A stretch of DNA of 39,417 nucleotides, from NCBI GenBank assembly GCA_020431405.1, contig JAGQIK010000514.1:1-39417 (forward strand), written 5' to 3'. The position numbers were made by a program, and so were the translations under genes. Positions 30,666 to 38,041 of the stretch are shown in pieces. Within the stretch, counting starts at the first letter, position 1; each line of letters opens with the position of its first letter. This stretch comes from Myxococcales bacterium (GTDB lineage Bacteria; Myxococcota_A; Polyangia; GCA-2747355). Below the pieces are notes generated by a model. The model was not told where the DNA came from and ran no database searches. It saw nothing but the letters and a program-made list of their open reading frames with translations.

Positions 30666-32224
30666 GCGGCGCGCGCGACGGATACGCGCCCGGTGGGTGG
30701 TATCGTTGGCTGCGGCGCGCCTGTCAGGTGCTGGCGCTCTCCGCGTTGGTCTCGGCGCCGCTGCTCGGCGGCTGGCAGCGCCTCGATCGCGCCGAGCTTT
30801 CGGCCTGGGAAAACCGCGGCTGGGACCTCGACGCGCGCCTGCGCGCGCGGCTACCGCTCGGCGACGCGCCAGCACGCGCGTACGTCGCGCTGAAGCTGCG
30901 CGGCGGCGGCGCCGCCATCGACTACCTCGGCCTCGCCGTGGTCGATCCCGTGCTCGGATTGCCGGCGCTGCTGCGCGGCGTGACCTTCGTGCTGGTGCTG
31001 GCGCTGGCGATCCCGCTTCTGCTCGCGCTGCTCGCCGGACGTGTCTTCTGCGGCTGGTTCTGCCCGTTCGGCACGCTGGCGCGGGCCCTCTCGTGGCTGC
31101 GCGGCAAGCTGCTCGGGCGTCGCGTGCGCGACCTGTCCTTGCCGCGCGCGCGCCCGCTGCGTTGGCTGCTGCTCGCCGGCTGCGTGCTCGCCGGTGCGCT
31201 CGGCGCGCACGGGCTCTCGGTGTGGCTGCTGCCGCACGTGCTGCTGCAGCAGGCGGCCTACACCGCGTGGCTGCTCGGCGGCGCGGGCGCTGCGCTCGGC
31301 GCGCTGTGTGGCTTGGTGCTGGCAGGGCTCGTCTTCGGCCCCACGCTCTACTGCGCGGCGCTCTGTCCGACGGGCGCGCTGTTCGGTCTGCTCGGTCGCG
31401 CGCGGCGTGTGCGCGTCGAGATCGCCGAGCCCACGGCCTGCGGCGCGCACTGCTCGCAGTGCACGGCCGCCTGCTGGCTGCAGCTCGACCCGGCCTCCGG
31501 GCAGGCGGGGCCGCACTGCGACGGCTGCACGCGCTGCTTCGATGCCTGTCCGCGCGTCAACTTGCGGCTGCGCTTGCGCGCGCGTCGACCGGTGCGCGCG
31601 GCTTCGGCGGCGAAGGCTGCGCTGCTGCTGCCGCTCGTGCTCGCGCTGCTCGGCGCCGGCACGGTGCACGCGCGCTCGTCGCGCCCGCGGGCCGAGCGCA
31701 AGCCGGAGATCGTGCTGCGCGTCGAGCGTCGCATAGGCGACGTGGTCGTCGCGTTGAGCGTGATCGACCGCAGCGGGACCAAGCTCGGCATCGACGACCC
31801 GCGCCGCGAGCAGGGCGTGCGCGTCTCGCTGCTGATCGTGCGCGGCCGGCGCGCGCTGCTGGCCAAGGGACCGTGGTCGGCCGAGGCCAAGCAGCGGCAG
31901 GTCTATCGCGGTCCCGCCACGATCACGCTGCGGCCGCGCGCCGGCCAATCGGTGGCGCTGGTCTTCAAGCGGCCAACCTCGCCGCGCTCGACGCCGCGCC
32001 ACACCATCTTTCGCGCGTCGCACCCGACGACGCTGGCGCCCGGCGACGTGGTCGAGATCGCGCCCATCGCGTCGTGGCTGCCGAGTGGCGCGCGCTTCGT
32101 GATCCCCGATCGCGGCACAGCGCGCGCGGCGCCGCGCTTTGTCAGCACGCTGCTCTCGGCGCTGCTGGTCTTCGGGGGGCTATTGGCGCTGTCGCTCGCG
32201 AGCGCTGGCCGGTCCGAGCGCTAG
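30662..32224 (+). CDS. Second NapH-like membrane ferredoxin with periplasmic tail
   Basis: 520 residues from the ATG at 30662. An N-terminal helix, a periplasmic stretch with DYLGLAVVDPVLGLPALLRG, and a set of helices carry CGWFCPFG (about 123) and CAALCPTG (about 237). Cytoplasmic ferredoxin sites are CGAHCSQCTAACW and CDGCTRCFDACP (about 260-300). Unlike E. coli NapH (287 residues) it then has a helix, a signal-like junction (GAGTVHARSS) and about 160 residues of extracytoplasmic beta-rich sequence, ending in one more helix (LLSALLVFGGLLALSLA). The tail's role is unknown; the first NapH-like module also carries an extra periplasmic domain at this place. Last gene of the operon, convergent with the Crp/Fnr gene. 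Confidence 0.85.
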   Translation: MSGARDGYAPGGWYRWLRRACQVLALSALVSAPLLGGWQRLDRAELSAWENRGWDLDARLRARLPLGDAPARAYVALKLRGGGAAIDYLGLAVVDPVLGLPALLRGVTFVLVLALAIPLLLALLAGRVFCGWFCPFGTLARALSWLRGKLLGRRVRDLSLPRARPLRWLLLAGCVLAGALGAHGLSVWLLPHVLLQQAAYTAWLLGGAGAALGALCGLVLAGLVFGPTLYCAALCPTGALFGLLGRARRVRVEIAEPTACGAHCSQCTAACWLQLDPASGQAGPHCDGCTRCFDACPRVNLRLRLRARRPVRAASAAKAALLLPLVLALLGAGTVHARSSRPRAERKPEIVLRVERRIGDVVVALSVIDRSGTKLGIDDPRREQGVRVSLLIVRGRRALLAKGPWSAEAKQRQVYRGPATITLRPRAGQSVALVFKRPTSPRSTPRHTIFRASHPTTLAPGDVVEIAPIASWLPSGARFVIPDRGTARAAPRFVSTLLSALLVFGGLLALSLASAGRSER

Positions 32225-32246
32225 CCGTCCGTCCGAGCGCTAGCCG
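32212..32246. repeat. 16-bp direct repeat covering both convergent stop codons
   Basis: GTCCGAGCGCTAGCCG occurs at 32212-32227 and 32231-32246, 19 bases apart. The plus-strand NapH-like gene stops inside the first copy (TAG 32222-32224) and the minus-strand Crp/Fnr gene stops inside the second (complement 32240-32242). It looks like a local tandem duplication that now carries both gene ends; AGCGCT in each copy is palindromic. Confidence 0.8.
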
Positions 32247-32983
32247 GCGCTGCGCGACCAGACGTCGTCGTCGGGCGTGTCGGGCTCGACCAGATCGAAG
32301 AGGCGGTCGAGGTCGGGCACCGACACGCGCCGGCCGCTGAGCTCGGCGATGCCGTCCGTCTCGAGCGAACGCAGACAGCGCGTGACGGTCTCGGGGCGGC
32401 TGCCCACGATCGCGGCGATATCCTGGCGGCTCAGCGGAAGCTCGATGACGAGCACGCCGTGGTCGTCGACGGTGCCGAAGCGGTGACGCAGCTCGAGCAG
32501 CAGCCGCGCGATGCGCGCGCGCGTGTCGAGCGTTCGGCCAGCGAGCTTCTGCGCGTCGGCCTGCGAGACGTCGCCGGCGAGGCGCTCGAGCAGCCTGCGC
32601 GCCAGCTTCGGCTCGCGTGAGAGCGCGGCCTCGATGGCTGCCGCGCCGATGAAGCACACCGAGGTGTCGGTGAGCGCTTCGGCCGTCGCGTCGTAGGGCT
32701 CGCCCGCGAAATACGCGCGCTGGCCGAGCACGTCGCCGGCGGTGCGCAGGCGCACGATCACGTCGCGGCCGCTCGACGCGTCGCGCTTGCGCAGCGCGAC
32801 GGCGCCCGACCCGACGCAGTAGATGCCGGCGGGTGGATTGCCCTGATAGAAGATCGCGTTGCCCGCGCGATAGATGTTCGCGCTGGTGCCGCGCTCGATC
32901 AGCTGCAGCGCGTCGCGGCCGAGCTCGCTGAATACCGAGCGCGCGCAGTTCGTGCAGCTCGTGCAGCGTTTGATCTGTCGCAT
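32240..32983 (-). CDS. Crp/Fnr regulator with FNR-like Cys set
   Basis: 247 residues, ATG at 32983 preceded by a strong GGAGG-type site. An N-terminal CTSCTNC (Cys7, 10, 13) together with Cys110 in the effector domain parallels the Cys20/23/29/122 iron-sulphur ligands of E. coli FNR, though the N-terminal spacing is tighter. The cAMP-binding-type barrel (FYQGNPPAGIYCVGSGAVAL, about 45-65), the dimer helix and a C-terminal HTH follow: LSRQDIAAIVGSRPETVTRCL, where the recognition helix has E-x-x-x-R (ETVTR) as in FNR. That motif suits TTGAT half-sites such as the one before the nap operon. It lies downstream of the porin gene by 28 bases, so the two may be co-transcribed. An oxygen or NO sensor is expected; which one is not known. 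Confidence 0.85.
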   Translation of the reverse strand: MRQIKRCTSCTNCARSVFSELGRDALQLIERGTSANIYRAGNAIFYQGNPPAGIYCVGSGAVALRKRDASSGRDVIVRLRTAGDVLGQRAYFAGEPYDATAEALTDTSVCFIGAAAIEAALSREPKLARRLLERLAGDVSQADAQKLAGRTLDTRARIARLLLELRHRFGTVDDHGVLVIELPLSRQDIAAIVGSRPETVTRCLRSLETDGIAELSGRRVSVPDLDRLFDLVEPDTPDDDVWSRSAG

Positions 32984-33011
32984 CCTCCGCCTCCTCCCGC
33001 TGCCTCGCCGG

Positions 33012-34316
33012 CTAGAGCGTCACGCCGGCCATCAGGTAGCCCCAGTACTCGGCTGGCGCGTCGCTGCGGCAGCCGCCGTGCAGGCACGTCACGCCGCGCC
33101 TGGGCAAAAACGCGGCGAAGCCACCCTGCACGTTGATGACCTTGTTGATCGGAAAGACGAGCACCGCGTCGAGCTCGTGGCCGAGGATCAGCAGCGACTC
33201 GCCGTCGAGCGTGTAGCGCTTGGCGTAGCGAAAGTGGTGCAGATCGACGAGCAGCTTGAGCCAGCGCCGCGGACGCAGCGAGAAGCGTCCGCCGATGTCG
33301 ATGAGGCCGAAGCCCGCGGTGTTCGCCGGGATGTTGAGGAAGTAGTCGGCGAAGCCGTAGAACTTGTGGTTGGTGGCGAAGAGCGTGTCGAAGCTGTTGT
33401 TGATGTTGTCAGTGCGGTCGCCGTCGCCCGAGACCTGCTCGAACCAGCCAGCCAGCGTTGGCTTGCCCCACACCGGCAACGTGTACTGCGCGCGCACGGC
33501 GACGAGAAACGCGCGCAGGTCCTGTTTGGCGGCGTCGCGGCCGCTGGTGCCAACCTGTCCGTAGAGCTCGAACCAGTAGCGCAACCCTTTGGCAGGTTGG
33601 CCGTCGGCGTAGAGGCCGAAGGTGGCGCGACGGCGGCGCGTGCGCGAGTCGGTGTCGAAGAGGCCGAGCAGCGACGGGCGCAACCAGGCGAGCTTGCCGT
33701 AGCGCACGTGCAGCCCGAAGAAGTCTTGCGTGGTGACCTCGGCGGGATCTTGCGCCGCCGCGCCGAAGGGCGTCGGATCCTCTTCGCGCAGGCGGAACCA
33801 GAACGCTCGGCCGACAAAGCCCGCGCCCGCGCCCTGCAGCAGCACGCCATCGAAGCTGCGCGCCTGATCGAGCCAGTCGAGATTGCCCACCAAGCGCTGG
33901 CCATCGAGGATGATCTCTTGACGCCCGATGCGCAGCAACAGGCCCTTGGGGCAGCGCACCTCGGCGTAGGCTTGGTGCACGTCGAGACCATTGGCGATGA
34001 AGTCGACCGTCGACGTCTCTTCGCCCCAGCTGCGTACGTCTTGCACCTGCACGAAGGCGGTGGCCCAGCCGAACATGTCGACGCGCAGGCCGAGGCGGGC
34101 GCGCTGCATCACGGCGTCGTAGCTGTTGCCGTCGGCGAAGTTGCGCCCGCCGTGGGCCAGAAAGCGCGCGCGGTATTGCAGGCTCGGTCTGAGCACGAAG
34201 TGCTCGCCAAGCTCGAGCGCGAGCGGGTGGTCGCGTGGGTCGGCGGGCTTGGCCGCCGCGGGCGAGGGCGAAAGACAGACGACTATCAGCGAGAGAGCAA
34301 GTGCGCTGCGCAGCAT
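33012..34316 (-). CDS. Alginate-export-type outer-membrane porin
   Basis: 434 residues with a cleavable signal peptide (PSPAAA, about residue 22). The rest alternates short hydrophobic strands with turns: FVLRPSLQYRARFLA, LGLRVDMFGWATAFVQVQDVR, LLLRIGRQEIILDGQRLVG, LDWLDQARSFDGVLL. IGRQE-x5-QRLVG with DW-x2-QARSFDG is the hallmark of the AlgE/alginate-export family, now known to include porins for other solutes. In deltaproteobacteria and others such porins often neighbour anaerobic-respiration genes. The C-terminus ends in TL, not the common terminal Phe, but the length fits an 18-strand barrel. The substrate is unknown. It lies upstream of the Crp/Fnr gene. Confidence 0.8.
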   Translation of the reverse strand: MLRSALALSLIVVCLSPSPAAAKPADPRDHPLALELGEHFVLRPSLQYRARFLAHGGRNFADGNSYDAVMQRARLGLRVDMFGWATAFVQVQDVRSWGEETSTVDFIANGLDVHQAYAEVRCPKGLLLRIGRQEIILDGQRLVGNLDWLDQARSFDGVLLQGAGAGFVGRAFWFRLREEDPTPFGAAAQDPAEVTTQDFFGLHVRYGKLAWLRPSLLGLFDTDSRTRRRRATFGLYADGQPAKGLRYWFELYGQVGTSGRDAAKQDLRAFLVAVRAQYTLPVWGKPTLAGWFEQVSGDGDRTDNINNSFDTLFATNHKFYGFADYFLNIPANTAGFGLIDIGGRFSLRPRRWLKLLVDLHHFRYAKRYTLDGESLLILGHELDAVLVFPINKVINVQGGFAAFLPRRGVTCLHGGCRSDAPAEYWGYLMAGVTL

Positions 34317-34398
34317 CAGCGGCCTCCGCCGGCCGCTCTGTGCAGCGCGCGGGCCACCGCCAGCTGCCAGTCAGCACGCGGGGTTGGCCGCGCCAGGC

Positions 34399-34458
34399 GG
34401 TGTCACCAACACCACACGTAGTCTTCGTGACCACCTGCGGTCGTTGTGTCGATGACAC
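34399..34458. promoter_or_regulatory. Dyads upstream of and over the nnrS start
   Basis: The 129-base gap before nnrS holds GGTGT-CACCA-ACACC (34399-34413) and GTGTC-GAT-GACAC (34446-34458), both with perfect 5-bp arms. The second spans the GTG and ATG start candidates. They resemble the GT...AC type of NorR half-site, but the spacing of the first (N9) is wrong and no -24/-12 element is seen here. Possible operators, weakly supported. Confidence 0.3.
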
Positions 34459-35705
34459 CGCGCGGCATCCGACCCCGCGATCTGACCGATCTGATAGGCA
34501 TCAGGGCGGTGGGAACGCCGTTTGCTGATCGTCAGGCCGTGCTCCTCGCGACCGGATTTCGGCCGTTCTTTCTGCTCGCAGCGCTGCTCGGCGCGGCGTG
34601 GGTTCCGCTGTGGATCGCGGTGCTGGTCGGCTACGCGCCCATCGCGTCGCACTTCGGACCCGTCGGCTGGCACAGCCACGAGATGATCTTCGGCTACGCC
34701 GCCGCGGTCATCGCCGGCTTTCTGCTCACCGCGGTGCAGAACTGGACCGGCCGGCGCACGGCGCACGGCGCGGGCCTTCTGCTGCTGTGTCTGCTGTGGC
34801 TCGGTGGGCGGCTGACGCTACTCTTCTCGGCGCGTCTGTCGCCGCTCTTCGCCGCCAGCATCGACTGCGCCTTCCTGCCGGCACTGGGCGTCTTCGTCGC
34901 GCGTCCGCTGTTCGCCGAGCGCAACCGCCGAAACTACGCCTTCGTCGCGTTGATCGCGTTGATGACCGGCTGCAACGTGCTCTTGCACCTCGCCGCATCA
35001 GGCGTGCTGGTCGTGTGCGGCAAGGCGGCGCTGGCGGTGGCGCTCGACATCGTGCTGGTGATGATCGCCATCGTCGGCGGACGCATCGTGCCGCTCTTCA
35101 CGCGTAACGCGCTGCCCGCCGAGCACAAGGCTGCCGTGCGCGAGCGCGACCTGCGCGACACGCTCGCCATCGTCGCCGTCGTCGCCGTGATGCTGCTCGA
35201 CGCGATCTGGACGCTGCACCCGCTGGTGGTAGCGCCGGTCTGCGCGCTGGCTGGCCTGCTCAACCTGGCGCGCCTTTTCGGCTGGGGCGGCAGCCGCACG
35301 CTGCGCCAGCCGATCCTTTGGGTGCTGCACGTGGGCTACGCGGCGCTCGGCGCGGGCCTGCTGCTGCGCGGCATCGCGCTCGGCGCGCCGGCGCTGCTCG
35401 ATAGCAGCGTCGGAACGCACGTGCTGACCATCGGCAGCATCGGGCTGCTCACGCTGGGCATGATGTCGCGCGTGGCGCTCGGGCACACCGGACGCGCGCT
35501 GCGTGTGCCGCGCCCGGTGGCGCTCGCCTTCGGGCTGCTCGCGCTGGCGCTGGTGGCGCGCGCGCTGTGGCCGCTGATCTCGCCGCGCACGCTGGTCAGC
35601 GCGCTGTGGGTCTCCGCGGTGGCCTGGGCGATCGCCTTCATCACCTACCTCGCCTGCTACGCGCGCATCCTCGTCAGCCCGCGCGCCGACGGCAAGCCGG
35701 GCTAG
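34452..35705 (+). CDS. nnrS: NnrS family haem-copper membrane protein
   Basis: 417 residues from the ATG at 34452, or 419 from the GTG at 34446. About twelve membrane helices. The family motifs are plain: LATGFRPFFLLAA, GWHSHEMIFGYAAAVIAGFLLTAVQNWTG, RNYAFV, and a later TRNALPAE. NnrS proteins bind haem and copper, are induced by NO in denitrifiers and protect against nitrosative stress. The context (FNR-type regulator, NapA, NorR) fits. It precedes the YwiC-like gene by 10 bases in the same direction, so they form a likely operon. No obvious FNR or sigma-54 site lies upstream. Confidence 0.92.
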   Translation: MTPRGIRPRDLTDLIGIRAVGTPFADRQAVLLATGFRPFFLLAALLGAAWVPLWIAVLVGYAPIASHFGPVGWHSHEMIFGYAAAVIAGFLLTAVQNWTGRRTAHGAGLLLLCLLWLGGRLTLLFSARLSPLFAASIDCAFLPALGVFVARPLFAERNRRNYAFVALIALMTGCNVLLHLAASGVLVVCGKAALAVALDIVLVMIAIVGGRIVPLFTRNALPAEHKAAVRERDLRDTLAIVAVVAVMLLDAIWTLHPLVVAPVCALAGLLNLARLFGWGGSRTLRQPILWVLHVGYAALGAGLLLRGIALGAPALLDSSVGTHVLTIGSIGLLTLGMMSRVALGHTGRALRVPRPVALAFGLLALALVARALWPLISPRTLVSALWVSAVAWAIAFITYLACYARILVSPRADGKPG

Positions 35706-35715
35706 GCGCCGAGCG

Positions 35716-36501
35716 ATGGCCACCTCGCGCGGCGTGATAGCGTCTTCGTCGATGCGCCTCGGAGCACCACTGCTGCCGCGCGAGCACGGCGTGTGGGCGA
35801 TGATCATCGCGCCGTGGCTGTTGGCGCTGCTCGTCGCGGGCACGGCGGCGCGTTGGCAGCATGGGCTGCTGCTCGGCGCGGCGCTGCTCGGCTACCTCGC
35901 GATCGCCGCGCTGCTGAGCTACCTGCGCACGGCGCCGGCGCGTCGCGAAGCACGCGCGCTGTGGTGGGCGGCGATCTACGCCGTGCTCGGAGGCGCGCTC
36001 GGCGCACCGCTGGTGCTCGCGCAGCCGCTGCTGCTCGTCGCCGTCGGCGGCGCCGCGCTGGCGCTTCCTGTCGAGCTCTTCTATCTGCGTCGCCGTGACG
36101 AGCGCGCGCTGGCCAACGGCGTCGCGTCGATCGTCGCGCTGACCCTCGCCGGACCCGCGGCGCTCTATCTCGCCTCGCCGCGCTTCGACCTGCGCCTGCT
36201 CGTGCTGTGGCTCGGCTGTCTGTGCTTCTTCGGCCTCAGCCTGCTCTACGTGCGCTCGCGCATCCGCGCGCGCCACAGCCGCGCCTTCGCCGCGCTGACC
36301 TGGATCGCACACCTCGCGCTGCCCGCGGCGCTGCTCGCCGTCGCGCCCGCGCTGCTCGCCGTCGCGCTTTTGCCTTCGCTGCTGCGCCTCGCCGCGACCT
36401 ACGGCCGCACGCTGTCGCCCAAGGCCATCGGCCTGCTGGAGCTCGCCAACGTCGCCGCCTTCGTCGCCATCGCCGCCTGGGCACTTCGCGCGCCGATCTG
36501 A
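35716..36501 (+). CDS. YwiC-like membrane protein
   Basis: 261 residues (ATG 35716; the in-frame ATG at 35752 gives 249). It starts the family motif PLLPREHGVWAMIIAPW soon after, then has about seven to eight hydrophobic helices rich in Leu and Ala, with a basic loop FYLRRRDERAL and a second YVRSRIRARHSRAF. YwiC-like proteins lie near nitrate-respiration genes in Bacillus subtilis and near denitrification genes elsewhere; the molecular role is unknown. It is second in the likely nnrS operon. No catalytic residues can be named with confidence. Confidence 0.8.
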   Translation: MATSRGVIASSSMRLGAPLLPREHGVWAMIIAPWLLALLVAGTAARWQHGLLLGAALLGYLAIAALLSYLRTAPARREARALWWAAIYAVLGGALGAPLVLAQPLLLVAVGGAALALPVELFYLRRRDERALANGVASIVALTLAGPAALYLASPRFDLRLLVLWLGCLCFFGLSLLYVRSRIRARHSRAFAALTWIAHLALPAALLAVAPALLAVALLPSLLRLAATYGRTLSPKAIGLLELANVAAFVAIAAWALRAPI

Positions 36502-36516
36502 TAGTTGCCATAAACA

Positions 36517-36529
36517 GCGCCAACGGCGC
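36517..36529. terminator. Small hairpin after the YwiC-like gene
   Basis: GCGCC-AAC-GGCGC, perfect 5-bp arms with a 3-nt loop, 15 bases past the YwiC-like stop and 17 before the tryptophanase start. A short stem without a T-tract, so a terminator role is weakly supported. Confidence 0.3.
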
Positions 36530-36546
36530 GTGGTCACGTCGAAGCT

Positions 36547-37917
36547 ATGAAAACCATCATCGAGCCGTTTCGCGTCAAGATGGTGGAGCCGATCCGTATG
36601 ACGACGCGCGCCGAGCGCGCGGCCATCCTCGAGGCGGCCCACTACAATCTGTTCATGGTGCGCGCCGAGGACGTGATCATCGATCTCCTCACCGACAGCG
36701 GCACCTCGGCGATGAGCGCCGCGCAGTGGGCGCGCCTGATGGAGGGCGACGAGAGCTACGCCGGCGCGCGCAGCTACTACCGCTTCCGCGACACGGTACG
36801 CGCGCTGACGGGCTACCACCACGTGATCCCCACGCACCAAGGCCGCGCCGCCGAGCGGATCCTCTTTTCGGTGGCGGTCAAGCCAGGCGACGTGGTGCCC
36901 AACAACACGCACTTCGACACCACGCGCGCCAACGTCGAGGCCGCGGGCGGCCGCGCGCTCGATCTTCCGTGCAGCGAGGCCGACGATCTGACCAGCGACC
37001 AGCACTTCAAAGGCAACGTCGATCTGGTCGCGCTCGAGCGCTGCCTCGAAGAAAACCGCGGTCACGTGCCGATGGTGATGCTCACCGTGACCAACAACTC
37101 CATCGGCGGACAGCCGGTGTCGCTGGCCAACATCCGCGCCGCGCACGAGCTGACGCGCGCGCACGGCGTGCCGCTCTATCTCGACGCGGCGCGCTTCGCC
37201 GAGAACGCCTACCTGATCAAACAGCACGAGCCGGGGCAAGGCGATCGCGAGGTGCGCGACATCGCGCGCGAGATCTTCAGCCTCGCCGAAGGCTGCACCG
37301 TCAGCGCCAAGAAGGACGGCCTCGTCAACATGGGTGGCTTCGTCGCGACCACCGACGACGAGCTCGCCACGCCGATGCGCAACCTGTTGATCCTCACCGA
37401 AGGCTTTCCAACCTACGGCGGCATGGCTGGCCGTGATCTGGAAGCGCTCGCGCAGGGGCTCGACGAGGTGCTCGACGAAGACTACCTGCGCTACCGCATC
37501 GCCACCGTGCGCTACGTCGTCGACCGGCTCGTGGCGCGCGGCATCCCGGTGCTGCGGCCGCCGGGCGGGCACGCCGTCTATCTCGACGCGCGCGCGTTCT
37601 TGCCGCACGTGGCGCCGACGCAGTTCCCCGCGCAAGCGCTCGCCTGCGCGCTGTATCTCGAAGGCGGCATCCGCGGTGTGGAGGTCGGCGCGGTGATGTT
37701 CGGCGGCGTCGATCCGGCCACCGGCGAAGAGCGCGAGGTCCCGCGCGACCTGCTGCGCCTCGCGCTGCCGCGTCGTGTCTACACGCAGAGCCACATGGAC
37801 TACGTGGTCGAGGTCATCGAGACGCTGTGGGCCGAGCGAAAGCGGGTCAGCGGGCTACGCATTACGTGGCAGGCGCCCACGCTGAGGCACTTCACCGCGC
37901 GCTTCGCCGTCGCCTAG
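36547..37917 (+). CDS. tnaA: Tryptophanase (tryptophan indole-lyase)
   Basis: 456 residues, close to the usual 470. Motifs in order: EPFRVKMVEPI at the N-terminus, IDLLTDSGTSAMS, PTHQGRAAE, FDTTRANV, LDAARFAENAYLI (cofactor Asp), SAKKDGLVNMGG (Schiff-base Lys), EGFPTYGGMAGRD, GGHAVYLDAR, and HMDYVVEVIE near the end. The GIRGVEVG segment follows the tryptophanase form (E. coli GIRAVEIG) rather than tyrosine phenol-lyase (SMERG), so indole is the likely product, along with pyruvate and ammonia. There is no leader peptide or tnaB next to it, so regulation differs from E. coli. Tyrosine phenol-lyase is the main alternative. Confidence 0.87.
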   Translation: MKTIIEPFRVKMVEPIRMTTRAERAAILEAAHYNLFMVRAEDVIIDLLTDSGTSAMSAAQWARLMEGDESYAGARSYYRFRDTVRALTGYHHVIPTHQGRAAERILFSVAVKPGDVVPNNTHFDTTRANVEAAGGRALDLPCSEADDLTSDQHFKGNVDLVALERCLEENRGHVPMVMLTVTNNSIGGQPVSLANIRAAHELTRAHGVPLYLDAARFAENAYLIKQHEPGQGDREVRDIAREIFSLAEGCTVSAKKDGLVNMGGFVATTDDELATPMRNLLILTEGFPTYGGMAGRDLEALAQGLDEVLDEDYLRYRIATVRYVVDRLVARGIPVLRPPGGHAVYLDARAFLPHVAPTQFPAQALACALYLEGGIRGVEVGAVMFGGVDPATGEEREVPRDLLRLALPRRVYTQSHMDYVVEVIETLWAERKRVSGLRITWQAPTLRHFTARFAVA

Positions 37918-37936
37918 TCGTCGCCTCCAGTGGCTC

Positions 37937-37961
37937 GTCGCTTGCTGTAGATCCAAGCGAC
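37937..37961. terminator. Inverted repeat after tryptophanase
   Basis: GTCGCTTG-N9-CAAGCGAC has perfect 8-bp arms, 20 bases after the tryptophanase stop and 80 before the prenyltransferase. It could be a terminator stem, but the 9-nt loop and lack of a T-tract leave an operator for the following gene possible. The gap (124 bases) holds nothing else except GGAGGT before the next start. Confidence 0.45.
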
Positions 37962-38041
37962 AAGCCGCGTTCGTGCGCGAAACCGCTGCTCCGAGGGCCA
38001 TGCTGACCCGCTCGCGCCCGACGCGTCTGCGGAGGTGCACC

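Noticed and set aside
32969-32980. TTGAT-like half-site near the Crp/Fnr start as autoregulation
   Set aside because: TTTGATCTGTCGCA is inside the coding sequence and lacks the second half-site.
34446-34458. NorR site at the nnrS start
   Set aside because: Only a 5-bp-arm dyad is seen and no -24/-12 promoter accompanies it, so I list it as an unassigned dyad rather than a NorR site.
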